64,000 nucleotides of DNA, taken from the NCBI GenBank assembly GCA_016800925.1, contig JABCPU010000135.1, positions 96,637 to 160,636 on the forward strand. Direction: 5' to 3'. Source of the stretch: Suillus spraguei. Its lineage: Eukaryota; Basidiomycota; Agaricomycetes; Boletales; Suillaceae. Numbering within the stretch: the first letter of the stretch is position 1; each line of letters starts with the position of its first letter. Under the pieces are notes generated by a model. The model saw only the letters and a list, made by a program, of their open reading frames with translations. It was not told the DNA's origin and did not search any database. Position numbers and translations under genes: made by a program. Positions 53,259 through 63,659 of the stretch are shown here, piece after piece.

Positions 53259-54800
53259 TCCGCGACCCTCCTGACTCCGTACGGGATGAGGGTCGCGTTG
53301 GCCCAACCCGTGCAACGGAACTACGACTCAACGCTGTAACTCTTCCTGATCCGAACTCTCTGTGTCCATATGTCTCTCTTCCATCTTTCTCCAATATATC
53401 TGACTTTCCGGCCCTCATAGACTGTGGTTCCTCCCACTGCTTCATAGACACTGATTTCGTCCGAAAACATAAAATTCCTACCTATCAGATTCCTCCGCTT
53501 CCACTCCGTTTATTTGATGGTACATGCAATAACAATATTGTCGAGGCCATAAACTTATCCGTCCGATTCTCCTCCGGTGTAATCACTTCCGACACGTTCT
53601 ACGTCACCCCTTTGGATTCCTCATGTTATATCGTTCTCGGATATAGCTGGCTCACCCGACACAATCCGTTGATTGACTGGGTATTGGGCAGCATCGAGTT
53701 CCGAACTACTGAACAGGGAGAGCCATTAACCCCATCCGCATCACCGCTGCCTCCGTACACACCGACCATGGTAGGAAAATCCAATCCGACACCTCTGTTA
53801 CCTTCGGGTATTCCACCAAGGAAGATTCCTCCCCTCCAATATCTCCGTCGCCTCAGAGCACCCCATCCGTGGCAGAGACTCCGCCTCTGACCAAATCCGA
53901 ACCCTCCGCTGGTACTCCAGTCCCTAACATATCGTTGATAAACGCAGTGGCCTTTTGCCGTGCCTGCAAGTTAGAAGGATCTACTCAGTTCAGCATCTAC
54001 CTCCGTCCCTCCGAAGTAAACCTTCGATCCGCATCCGTATCATCCGATCCTCCAGACCTCTCCAAAATCCCTTCTGATTACCACGAATTCGCGGATGTCT
54101 TCGACAAAGGCAAAGCCGGACAACTTCCCCCACATCGACCCTACGATCTCAAGATTGAATTGGAAAGAAGGGCTAGTCCGCCTCTCGGAACCATATACTC
54201 TCTTTCTCCGGTAGAGCTTGAGGCCCTCCGGAAGTTCCTTGATGAAAACATCTCGTCCGGACTCCTCCGTTCCTCATCTTCTCCCCACGGAGCCCCCGTC
54301 CTATTTGTCAAAAAGAAGGATGGATCCCTCCGCCTTTGTGTGGATTTCCGCGGCCTTAACCACATCACCAAGAAGGACCGATATCCGTTACCCCTCATTG
54401 CCGACCTACTGGACTCCCCGAGCCGCACTAAAGTTTATACCAAAATTGATCTCCGATCTGCATATCACCTCGTCCGGATCACAGAAGGAGACGAGTGGAA
54501 GACTTCCTTCCGTACGCGCTATGGCTCCTATGAATGGTTGGTGATGCCGGAAGGCCTCACGAATGCTCCGGCAGCTTTCCAGCGCTTTGTCAATAGCGTA
54601 TTTGCCGATATGCTGGACGTATGTGTTGTTGTATATCTGGATGACATCCTTATCTATTCCCAAGACCTTGCAAGTCATAAGGAACATGTCCGAGAAGTTT
54701 TGCGACGTCTCCGTAAACACCGATATATGCCAAACCCGAGAAATGCGAATTCCATTCATCCTCCGTTGAATATCTTGGTTACCTCCTATCTCCGGATGGC
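53256..54800 (+). pseudogene. Protease and reverse transcriptase of family A
   Basis: Protease: FPALIDCGSSHCFID, with DCGS in place of the usual D-S/T-G, and [85 protein letters not shown] and [11 protein letters not shown], where the catalytic DD is intact. Frameshifts fall near 53800 and 54730. The 53869-54804 frame alone is 311 codons. Confidence 0.85.
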
Positions 54801-57035
54801 TTGACAATGTCGTCCGAAAAGATCCAGTCTATCATAGACTGGCCAGAACCTCGGAAAGTCAAGGACGTCCAATCTTTCCTCGGATTCGCTAACTTCTATC
54901 GTCGTTTCATCTTCAACTACTCGGATATCGTGGTTCCCCTTACTCGACTCACTCGCAAGAGCATCACTTGGGACTTTTCCGAGGAATGCGGAAATCATTT
55001 AACGCACTCAAGAAAGCTTTCACGTCCGCTCCGGTGCTAACGCATTGGATTCCGAATGTTCCTATAGTTGTGGAAACTGATGCCTCGGATTACGCTATCG
55101 CTGCAATACTATCCATTGTGTGCCCAGACTCGGAACTTCGTCCGGTGGCATTTTACTCCCAGACACTGTCCGGTGCAGAACTCAACTATGATGTCCATGA
55201 TAAGGAACTACTAGCCATCTATGCTGCGTTCCGAACCTGGCGCCATTACCTAGAAGGCTCGTCCGAGCCTATAGATGTTGTCACGGACCACAAGAACCTT
55301 GAGTATTTCTCTACCACCAAACTGCTATCCCGTCGTCAGGCCCGCTGGTCCGAGTTCCTCCATCAGTTCAACCTCGTTATCCGTTACCGTCCTGGAAGAC
55401 TCGGAGTCAAGCCAGATTCCTCACTAGACGATGGGACGTCTACCCTAAAGAGGGGGATAAGGACTACGCTCAGATTAACCCTCACAACCTCCGTCCAATA
55501 TTTGCTTCGGAACAATTAGCTTCGTCCCTACGAGCTTCCATTTTAGCAACTCCGGTCCTTAGAGCAGCTGTTCTTATGGACACCGAACACCTCCGGAAAG
55601 ACATTCTGATAGCACTTCCTAATGACCCCGTTGCACAAACACATTTTCCGGTTCCTTTGGATCCGAGATGGACAATAGACGATGGTGGATTCCTTTGTTG
55701 TGACAACCGCATCTACGTTCCGGATACCAATGATCTACGACTTCGCATCCTCCGGAATTGCCATGACCACCCCCTATCCGGACATTTCGGACAGAATCGT
55801 ACTCTCGAGCTCATCCGACGCAACTACACCTGGCCCGGAGTACGAGCCTTTGTCAAGAGTATGTCAGATCCTGCACATCCTGCGCCCGAGCCAAAGTTCC
55901 GAGACATAAGCCCTACGGTCTACTCAAGCAACTTCCGTCCCAGAAAAACCATGGAATTCCATCTCTATGGATTTCATTGAACAACTTCCGGACTCATCGG
56001 CTTTACAGCCATCCTCGTCATCATAGATCGTTTATCCAAGCAAGCCATATTCGTCCCGACCCACGATACCATTACTTCCCCTGATCTCGCCCGCCTATTT
56101 CTCCTCCATGTCTTCTCTAAGCATGGAGTCCCGTCCCATGTAACCTCGGATCGAGGACAGAGTTCATATCCACTTCTTCCGTTCCCTAGGAAAGGCATTG
56201 GACATGGTCCTACACTTCACATCCGGATATCATCCCGAAGGAGACGGACAAACCGAACGTGCCAACCAAACACTGGAACAGTACCTCCGATCTACTGCAA
56301 CTATCAGCAGGACAACTGGTCCGAGCTGCTGCCCCTCGCAGAGTTTGCATACAATAACGCTCCGAGTGCCACTACCGGAGTTTCACCTTTCTTCGCCAAT
56401 AAAGGTTATCATCCGAACATTTCCATCCATCCGGAACCGCGACCTATCTCCATCCGTGCCCAGGAATATGCCCTAGACCTTAACAAACTTCACCAGTTCC
56501 TCCGAGATGAGATGTCCGAAGCTCAGAAACGCTATCAAGGACCCACGGACGCTAAAAGACAGCCTGCTCCAGACTTCCGGATTGGAGAACAAGTCTTCGT
56601 CAAAGCCAAGTACTTCCTTCCACTCGTCCGTCGAAGAAACTTTCGGAGAAGAATTTGGGACCATTCGAAATTATATCCCGCCCGGGTACTCATTCTTTCG
56701 CCATCCGACTTCCGGATTCTATGCGTTCCGTACATCCTGTTTTCCATGTCTCGCAGTTAGAGCCAGCAGTTCCGAACACCATCCCCAATCGCATCCAACC
56801 TCCTCCGCCACCAGTCGAAGTCGACGGAGAACCAGAGTACGAGATATCCGAAATCCTGGACTCTAAACTGGACCGTCGTAGGCACCACTGCCAACTCTAT
56901 ACCTCGTCCGTTGGTCCGGATACGAAGGAACGGACGAAGAAACTTCCTGGTACTGGCCACAGAACTCGGAATGCATCAGATCTCGTAGCGGATTTCCATT
57001 CAGCATATCCGGACAAGCCTGGTCCCATTGCTTGA
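54801..57035 (+). pseudogene. RT end, RNase H, integrase and chromodomain of family A
   Basis: 54801-55519: VKDVQSFLGFANFYRRFI, then RNase H (VVETDASDYAIAAILS, ELLAIYAAFRTWRHYLEG, DHKNLEYFSTTKLLSRRQAR). Integrase 55576-56450: CHDHPLSGHFGQNRT, SCTSCARAK in a second frame, SMDFIEQ-like, SDRG and DGQTERANQTLEQYL. The chromodomain region 56655-57035 (FHVSQLEPAVP, EYEISEILDSKL, ASDLVADFHSAYPDKP) ends at 57035. At least five one-base frameshifts. Confidence 0.82.
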
Positions 57036-57093
57036 AGAAGTACATAACGAAATATAAGTACATTGAGGGCAGTAGCGGAAATCCGGATCTGGA

Positions 57094-58102
57094 CTAAGCA
57101 CCAGTCTCCATTTCACCTCCGGCGCCCCCAGTCTCCTCCCCAGTCCCATCCGCCATCTCTTCCCCAGTTCCATCCGCCATCTCCCCTCCATTCTCATCCG
57201 CCACCTCTTCCCCAATCTCCTCACCAGCGCCATCCTTGTCGGATCCGGCAGAAACGGAAAGCCTAAATCCGGTCCGGATTTCCTCAATGAGCAGGGCCTG
57301 GAATTCTCTCTGTTGCTGGAGGAAGGCCTCCATGGTGGAGCTCATCCGCTCCATGGCAATCCGACTCCCTTCCGCCCGCCGCAATACCATCTTGGAGAAG
57401 TCCGTTGGTCCGCCCAACTCAGCAATGATGCCATTAGCAGCGGCCACCCAAGCCTGATCATCGTACTCCACAAAATCCTCATCCGTACCTTCGATAGTGA
57501 CTGGATTAGAGAAGACATCCGCGTCCGCCACATCCGGAGTAGGACTCCTCTGACGGCGCTTGCTTTGCCCTTCGGAGACGGAGTACCAGCAGGACGCTGC
57601 CTCTTCCGGCCCTTAGGCCCCTAACGAATCCGGGCCTTCCAGGACAAGTGGCCTTGTCCTTCCGGCAGACGTCACAGGACTTAATCTACGAAACGTCGAA
57701 ATCAGCGGATCCGAAGTTTTTCGGACGACTCACCATGGCATTCTTCTCAGCATCACCCCACTGGCACATCCGGCCCTTAGTGACGCAACGAGAGCAGTAC
57801 CCATCCTTTGCTCCAGACGCAGGAGCAGCCTTGGCCTTTGCCAACCATTAATATCCGGATCTGGGAGAGTCCACAGCACTCACCCGAGCTCAATCAGTGC
57901 CCTCCGCCTCTTTTCCTCCATTTCCCTCCAGATCTCCGCCAACTCAATCTGCTTCAACTCCTCCTGCCTTTTCCGCTCCTCCCCTCTTTCCGTTTCCGTT
58001 CCGCCTCGGCTTCCGCTGCAGCCTTAGCAGCCGCCAGTTGTTGCTCCAGATCGCCACAAGGTCAGCAGCAGACTTAGGGGCATCGGATTTCTTTCCAGAC
58101 AT
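57094..58102 (-). pseudogene. Antisense accessory gene in family A: coiled coil plus Gal4-like Cys cluster, intron-containing, decayed
   Basis: On the minus strand, convergent with pol (58 bp between stops), the reading starts MSGKKSDAPKS at 58102. It runs through an Ala/Glu/Arg-rich coiled coil (LEQQLAAAKAAAEAEAERKR; EELKQIELAEIWREMEEKRR), then CSRCVTKGRMC and CDVCRKDKATC, and ends in a 145-codon frame (57531-57094; VEYDDQAWVAAANGIIAELG, MEAFLQQQREFQALLIEEI, then an acidic EEMADGTG repeat). Two 48 nt introns are visible, 57883-57836 and 57733-57686, both GTGAGT..AG. Without removal of the second, an in-frame TAG precedes the second Cys block. Spliced, the spacing is CX2CX6CX13CX2CX6C, as in fungal Zn2Cys6 domains. 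About four to five one-base frameshifts are needed for the whole model, including a phase mismatch at intron 1, a rate similar to pol. Function unknown. Confidence 0.6.
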
Positions 58103-58282
58103 GTTAGGAGACAAGTTTTGTTAACAAGGATATGAAGTGGGGGTAGGAATCATTTCGGACGTCTGACGTCCGTATATCTGTTGGATTACAGACTCAGCAC
58201 TACAACCATCAAACTTCCCCATCGTCTCGCATTAATCTTGTCCGATCCGGATCGACGCTTCTTGTGCCTCAGGGGTTCGGCC

Positions 58283-58297
58283 CTAAGGGGGGGATAC
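58283..58297 (+). other. Polypurine tract of family A
   Basis: TAAGGGGGGGATAC directly before the right LTR. Confidence 0.7.
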
Positions 58298-59060
58298 TGT
58301 CATATACCATACTTCTAATCTCAGATCCGATCATATCCGCCAGATCCGATCGTTTCCATATCCGTCCGGTCCACAGATCCTGTCCGGACCCCCCATCCGA
58401 ATGTACTCACTTCTCGCACCTTAACTCTCTGGTGAACATCTGCGTCTATCTCCTTTCGTCATTTCTCCTACTACCGGTACTCCGGCTGTTTATATTTCCG
58501 TCCTGTGTTACTGATCCGTTTCCTGTGTCATTTCCGACTCATGCTTACTGATCCGCTGTGCAATAACTAATAGACTTCCGTTACACTTCGTACATAGCCC
58601 TCGGTCCCGGACTTGCTGATTATCCGTCTTAGATACTTACTGTATATAAACCACTTGTAGATCTCCGTAGAACCTTAGTTCGAATATCATCTTAGATTCT
58701 ACTCATTCTGCTCCTCCGGACTTAAGTCCACTCTCCGCTTTAAAGTCACCTTCCGAGACTTAGGATTGATTCCTATAGTCTATACCTCCGACTCTATCTT
58801 CGGATAGTCCATCTCCGTTAGTTTCTAGTTAGGAACTCGTTCCGAAACTAGCCTTAATCTCTGTCCTCTCCTTACGTTCCGAATACCTTCGGACGTATCA
58901 TATCCGACACCTTCGACGCCGGATCCGTCACGCAAACCCTCCCGGGTCTTCGGACGAATAACTCCTCCCAGAAATAAGGGGCATTACTCGAGAAAGGGCA
59001 CAGTGTACGAACTGAGGCCAAAAGCCCTTCGGATCTTCTACCCTTGAGTACAGTCTTACA
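58298..59060 (+). repeat. Right LTR of the family A element
   Basis: TGTCATATACCATAC...CAGTCTTACA. Differs from the left LTR mainly by scattered single-base deletions (for example ATATCCGCCAGATC for ATATCCGTCCAGATC), and ends one base short of the usual TTAACA. Confidence 0.9.
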
Positions 59061-59265
59061 GTTAAAGGGTCTTGTGAGAGGTGGACATAATTGCATAGTG
59101 ATAGATGTATATACAATTTTTTTCAATGAATGTTACCCTGCCAGAAGCAAATTATTGAATCACTGAGTGCCGAGTCCTGAGTGCTGAGTGCCAAAACTTG
59201 AAACCCAAAACTTGAAACTCACAAAGTGTGAAGTACCAAGACCCGGGACCCAAAAACCCTGGCAT
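59061..59265. other. Spacer with GAGTGCTGAGTGCC repeats
   Basis: Non-coding; GAGTGCCGAGTCCTGAGTGC and AAACTTGAAACCCAAAACTTG are in inverse orientation to motifs in the satellite that follows. Confidence 0.4.
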
Positions 59266-60290
59266 ACAGTTTCAAGTTTCAAGTTTCAAGTTTCAAATTT
59301 TGGGGTTCAGGGTTTAGGGTTCGGGTTCCAGCACAAGGCACTTGTTACATTGCCAGGAATTCAGGATTTGGGTTCCAGGTTTTGGTACTTGACACTCGGT
59401 GAACTGTATAAGAAATGAAATTTACATGATACAGATTTGTGCGAGTTTCAAGTTTCAAGTTTCGGGTTCGAGGTCTGGCACTCGGCACTTGTTACATTGC
59501 CAGAAATTCAGGATTCGGGTCTCAGTTCTTGGTACTTGACACTTGGTGAACTGTATAAGGAAATAAAAATTTACATCTTAGACATCTTTGCGAGTGTCAA
59601 GTTTCAAGTTGTAAGTTTCGGAGTTCGGGGTTGTGTTCCGGCACTCGGCACTTGTTACACTGCCAGGAATTCGGATTTGGGTCCCGGGTCTTGGTACTTG
59701 ACACTCGGTGAACTGTGCAAGCATATCAAAATTTTACATGATACACATTTTTGTGAGTTTCAAGTTTCAAGTTTCAAGTTTCGAGGTTTGGGTTCGGGTT
59801 CCAGCACTCAGCACTTGTTACATTGCCAGGAATTTGGGGTCCGGTCCCGGGTCTTGGTACTTGACACTCAGTGAACTGTGCAAGGAAATAGAAAATTTCA
59901 ATGATACAGATCTTTGCAAGTTTCAATTTTGAAGTTTGAAGTTTGAAGTTTGGGGTTCGGGTGCCGGCACTCGGCACTGTTTACATTGCCAGGAATTCAG
60001 GATTCGGGTCCCGGGTCTTGGTACTTGACACTCGGTGAACTGTGTAAGGAAATAGACATTTTACATGATACACATTTTTGTGAGTTCCAAGTTCCAAGTT
60101 TTAAGTTTCGAGGTTCTGGGTTCGGGTTCCGGCACTTGGCACTTGTTACATTGCCAAGGATTCATGATTCGGGTCCTGGGTCTTGGTACTTGACACTCAG
60201 TGAACTGTGTGAGGAAATAGGCATTTTACATGATATACATTTTTGCAAGTTTCAAGTTTTTGAGTTTTGAGTTTCAGCTTTTTATTGCCT
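59266..60290. repeat. Satellite of about 163 bp units, six copies
   Basis: Each unit has a (CAAGTTT)n tract, GGTTCGGGTTCC, GGCACTTGTTACATTGCCAG, CTTGGTACTTGACACTC and GTGAACTGTG...ACATGATACA. The CTTGTTACAT landmarks at about 59341, 59488, 59651, 59814, 59978 and 60142 give periods of 147, 163, 163, 164 and 164. ORFs across it repeat the unit and are not genes. Confidence 0.88.
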
Positions 60291-60456
60291 CACATTTTTC
60301 TGAGTCCCAAGTGCCAAATCCTGAGTGCTGAACCCCAGTAGTCCACAATTTCAGGGTTCGGCACTTGGGATTCAGCACTCAGGACTCAGACAAATGTCAG
60401 GCAATCAAAAGATTTGATTCACACATTTTTGGTAGATATCTTTTTTGTCTTGAATC
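60291..60456. other. Degenerate satellite edge
   Basis: Contains CCTGAGTGCTGAACCCC and its inverse GGATTCAGCACTCAGGACTC, an imperfect inverted repeat; no gene. Confidence 0.4.
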
Positions 60457-61110
60457 TGTTACGGCCATGCAAAACTGGAGGCTACTCAGACGTTCCAGCT
60501 TTGCATGGGTCTCACTGGAGTGTCATAACTAAATCATAAGGGCTTGGCCTCCGCTCGTGCGCTGTGCCCCTTATACAAGTATGTGCCCCTAATTTTGCAT
60601 GAAGTCTGAGGGGGGTTCCAGTGAAGTCCAGGGGAACTCCGGAGGAACTCTAGGGCTAGACTGCTCAATAGTGCGCCGACGGACTACTGGAGGATCATGG
60701 CAACCACACAGGAACTATTTCCGGAGGACAGGAAATACAGGTAAGACTACTGGGTTAAGTCCCAAGTAGAATGGAATGGAGGATGGACTGCCAGACAAAG
60801 TCCAGGGCAAGATAGGAGGGAAGCTCCAGGGGGAAAGATGATCCACGGATGTCAAGGGTGGGGTAGGACAGGTCCGAGGTCCGGAATAGGAGGTCTGGAA
60901 AGGGAGGAGTGGAGAAGTGTAGGAGTGGAGGACCAGAGAATGAAGCTCCATGGATCCAAGGGGAAGTATTTAGGACATTGATGAGGATCGGAAGTCTCAG
61001 ATGTCAGAGGAGGGAAGTCCGGACATAGTGGTGGGTGAGCTGTGCTCAGGGTGGGCTAGGATATGCATAGGGTTAGCAAGCTAGCTGCAGAGGTCTGAAG
61101 TCCAGTCAGA
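60457..61110 (-). repeat. B-type LTR, diverged and incomplete
   Basis: TGTTACGGCCATGCAAAACTGG... follows the B consensus (GGGCTTGGCCTCCGCTCGTG, GACAAAGTCCAGGGCAAG, GATGATCCACGGATG). Similarity fades near 61110 and the usual GGTATATGACA end is not found. Confidence 0.65.
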
Positions 61111-61728
61111 TGATATGCAACTACCTCAGCTCCGCCATGTCTACAATTATCATACACATGGGCCCACCCGTCTATATTTTATACCACCCTTGGCCCACCC
61201 GTCTGATATAATATACTGTACAACACCCTCGGCCCACCCGTCTAATACAATATTTTATATAACACTCTCGGCCCAACTGTCTAATATGTGTCTGGGCCCA
61301 CCCGTGTATGTGATAACAAGTACCCTTCACATACCTGTCTACCTGATACACTTACCTTGGTACACCCATCTACATAATATCTAACTACCTTGGCCCATCC
61401 GTCTACTGGATATTCATGTACATCGGCCCACTCATCTACTCTACATATTCCTTGCATGGGCCCACCCGCCGTTCATCGGGAATAATATTCCTCCCAGCCC
61501 ATCCGTCATGAACGAGGATATTTCTACCATGGGCCCATGGTCCGCTGGCCCGTATCATACGGGATATTATGCATGTCCGCTCACTCGTATAATACGGAGA
61601 TAGTTCACTGTAATATGTGCTCAAACTCTGTCTCTTCTGCGGTGGACCTGGTGTAAAGATACAATCTAGCCTGGGCTGTATATAAACCACAGCCTAAGCT
61701 AGTATGCGAGTCTTGCATCTGTCTAGTC
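61111..61728. repeat. GGCCCACCCGTCT minisatellite and unclassified LTR-like end
   Basis: About ten spaced copies of GGCCCACCCGTCTA (61168-61510) alternate with short AT-rich spacers. At 61628 KLCLFCGGPG, half of a family A-type gag knuckle, can be read. A TATATAAACC box lies near 61678. The far end is interrupted by a C LTR at 61729. Confidence 0.6.
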
Positions 61729-62200
61729 TGTTACAATCGTACTGCCCCTATTCATTTTCTTACTTCATTTACCCTGTATATTACGTAACATGATTCCGAC
61801 TCATATGCTCAACGCATCTGTACTATAGTTGCCTTCCTTCTTTGGATACACACTTACATTCTCACGTCTCTACTGGTCTGTGCGCACATATTGGCCTATT
61901 TAAGCACAGTGTACTTGTAGTAGATTCACTACTTTAATCTTACTGGGTTTTACCTGGAATCCCCTTCGCTTAGGTCTCCAACCTAAGTCGTCTTGAATCG
62001 CTCTAAGTCTAAGCACTCCTTAGCCTTAGTCTCTATTCTCGCGGATACCTCTTAGACTTGTCTTTGAGGCTGAACCCTTGATCGTACTTGGAACGCGTTC
62101 CTGTACTTTCACCTTGTCCTCTTCTGGACATTGTAAGAACTCCCAGCAGACCGCCTGTGTCTTTTCACTGTCGCTGGTGACGCCATCCCAGTTCGTAACA
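61729..62200 (+). repeat. Solo C-type LTR (472 bp)
   Basis: TGTTACAATCGTACTG...GTTCGTAACA with perfect duplication TAGTC (61724-61728 and 62201-62205). ACTTTAATCTT, the self-primer sequence, is conserved. Confidence 0.92.
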
Positions 62201-62329
62201 TAGTCTGCTTCACTTGCAAAGCAAGAGCATTCGACCCTAAAGGGAATGCTAAGTTAATATAGTCCAATAATGCCAACCTGTGGTGCGAGGAATGCGTCGG
62301 AGGTAGTGAGATGCTAGCGGTGACCTCCG

Positions 62330-62545
62330 GTCCGTGGGAAACTAGCGGTTAATACTAGCGGTAAGCGCGGGAAAGCGGTAGACAAGCGGTAGCGAAAGTG
62401 GTAAAACTGCGGTAGTGCGTGCAGTAAAACTGCGGTAAGGCGTGGGAAACTGGTGGTAAAACAAGCGGTGAAGCATAGCGATGAAGCGCGGGAAAGCATA
62501 GCGCAAGTGGTGAAGCATGGGAAAGCGGTAAAGAGCGGTGGTGCA
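62330..62545. repeat. Degenerate GCGGTA/GCGGGAAA repeat tract
   Basis: Irregular repeats of AGCGGTA, AAGCGCGGGAAAGC and GTGGTAAAAC. No fixed period; minus-strand ORFs through it are accidental. Confidence 0.6.
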
Positions 62546-62960
62546 TGCAGCAGTATAAAACAATTCTTAAGAGACAGTAACTTTGGCGAAAGACTTCATT
62601 CCATTAGAGACAGTAGTGGTGACAGTTCCTAAGTACCATGTGTACCATCGAGGGAAAAGTAAAAGTACCGGAATGTGCGAAGAGTCCTTTTTAACATGTA
62701 GCGTGAACAGCCAGAACACATAGCGAGAACGGTAGCAAAATAAAGATGTACTCTGTGATTTTTAGTGAAGAGGCATGCAGCGAGCAAGTGGTGTCACAGA
62801 AGGTAAGTAAGTCTTGCCGTAGCTTTAGTAATGGCGGAAACAAATATGCTACACACCAATGGATCTAGACAGACAGGAGGACATCAGTAGTGAGATTTGA
62901 TAAGGGCAAGGATCCACAGAGCAAAAATGGTACTGGCAAAGTGAAAAGGGGTAATGCTTG
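62546..62960. other. No recognised feature
   Basis: Mixed-composition DNA within the probable minus-strand D element, downstream of its gag fragment. No ORF with recognisable motifs. Confidence 0.3.
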
Positions 62961-63469
62961 CTATAGGGGATTCCTTGGTAGCTGCTGTAGACAGTAACGA
63001 GACACTTGTGTAAAATGGCACTTTTCATTGTCAGTGTGACTTTGTTTGCTACAGTGCATTGTCAGAGTCTTGAACTCTGCAATGTAGTCCGTAAGAGTGC
63101 CAGTGTGTTTGACCTTGGCGATCTTTGCCATAGTGTCAACCTTCTCATGTGGGGTTGAAGGCGCTCTTGAAGTCCTTCTGGAAGTCTTCCCATTTGCTGA
63201 CTGGGGAGGGTTGGTCTTGTAGGCTTTGGCATAGGCATTGAGCACCCAAGTACGAGCAGTGCCTTCTGTCATATAGGACAGGGCAATGCAGACCCAGTGT
63301 TCGTCAGTGGGGTAAAGCATTCTGTTCAACCCAAGGTAGGTCATCACGGTGTATAACCAATGCATGGCGTCGGTTGGGTCACCACATTGAACTTAGAGGG
63401 CATTCCTGCCTTAAGTTTGGGTCCAATCGCTTTAGCGACGGGAGCTGTTGTTGCTGTGGAGCCAGACAT
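62961..63469 (-). pseudogene. Gag fragment of a family D gypsy element
   Basis: Minus strand starts MSGSTATTAPVAKAIGPKLK at 63469 and, after a frame change near 63370, continues with ALSYMTEGTARTWV, EKVDTMAKIAKVKHTGTL and TDYIAEFKTLTMHCSK, typical of a chromovirus capsid region. It lies about 180 bp inside the D LTR at the window edge, in the correct orientation. Confidence 0.7.
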
Positions 63470-63646
63470 GATGTTGTTCTGGGTTCAGGGTGCATGGTCA
63501 TGAGCTGTCTTGCTTCAGCAGTGGGTAGGAAGGCAATGTTGGTGCATGCATTCCTCAAGGGGCTAAATTCAGCGTCCTCTTGTCAGGTTCAGGGTTCAGG
63601 GTCGAGTGTCCTATCTCAGCTAGCTGGGCAGCATAGCAAGTAAGGT

Positions 63647-63657
63647 AACTTGAATCT
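63647..63657 (-). promoter_or_regulatory. Self-priming primer binding site, family D
   Basis: Minus strand AGATTCAAGTT, two bases inside the LTR, is the exact complement of AACTTGAATCT at 38026-38036 in the D solo LTR. In the adjoining LTR the corresponding sequence is AACGTTGAATCT, one base inserted. Confidence 0.7.
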
Positions 63658-63659
63658 TT

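Larger units (their letters stand above)
51147..59060 (+). mobile_element. Full-length family A chromodomain Ty3/gypsy element
   Basis: LTRs 51147-51914 (768 bp) and 58298-59060 (763 bp). Gag and protease-RT-RNase H-integrase-chromodomain run on the plus strand to 57035, then a minus-strand accessory gene lies at 57094-58102, then a polypurine tract. Flanks ACAGG and GTTAA do not match, so no target duplication. Frequent one-base indels break every ORF. Confidence 0.92.

Noticed and set aside
59300..59330. Telomere sequence (GGTTTAGGG)
   Set aside because: A single degenerate occurrence inside the satellite; no TTAGGG array, and LTR elements continue on both sides.
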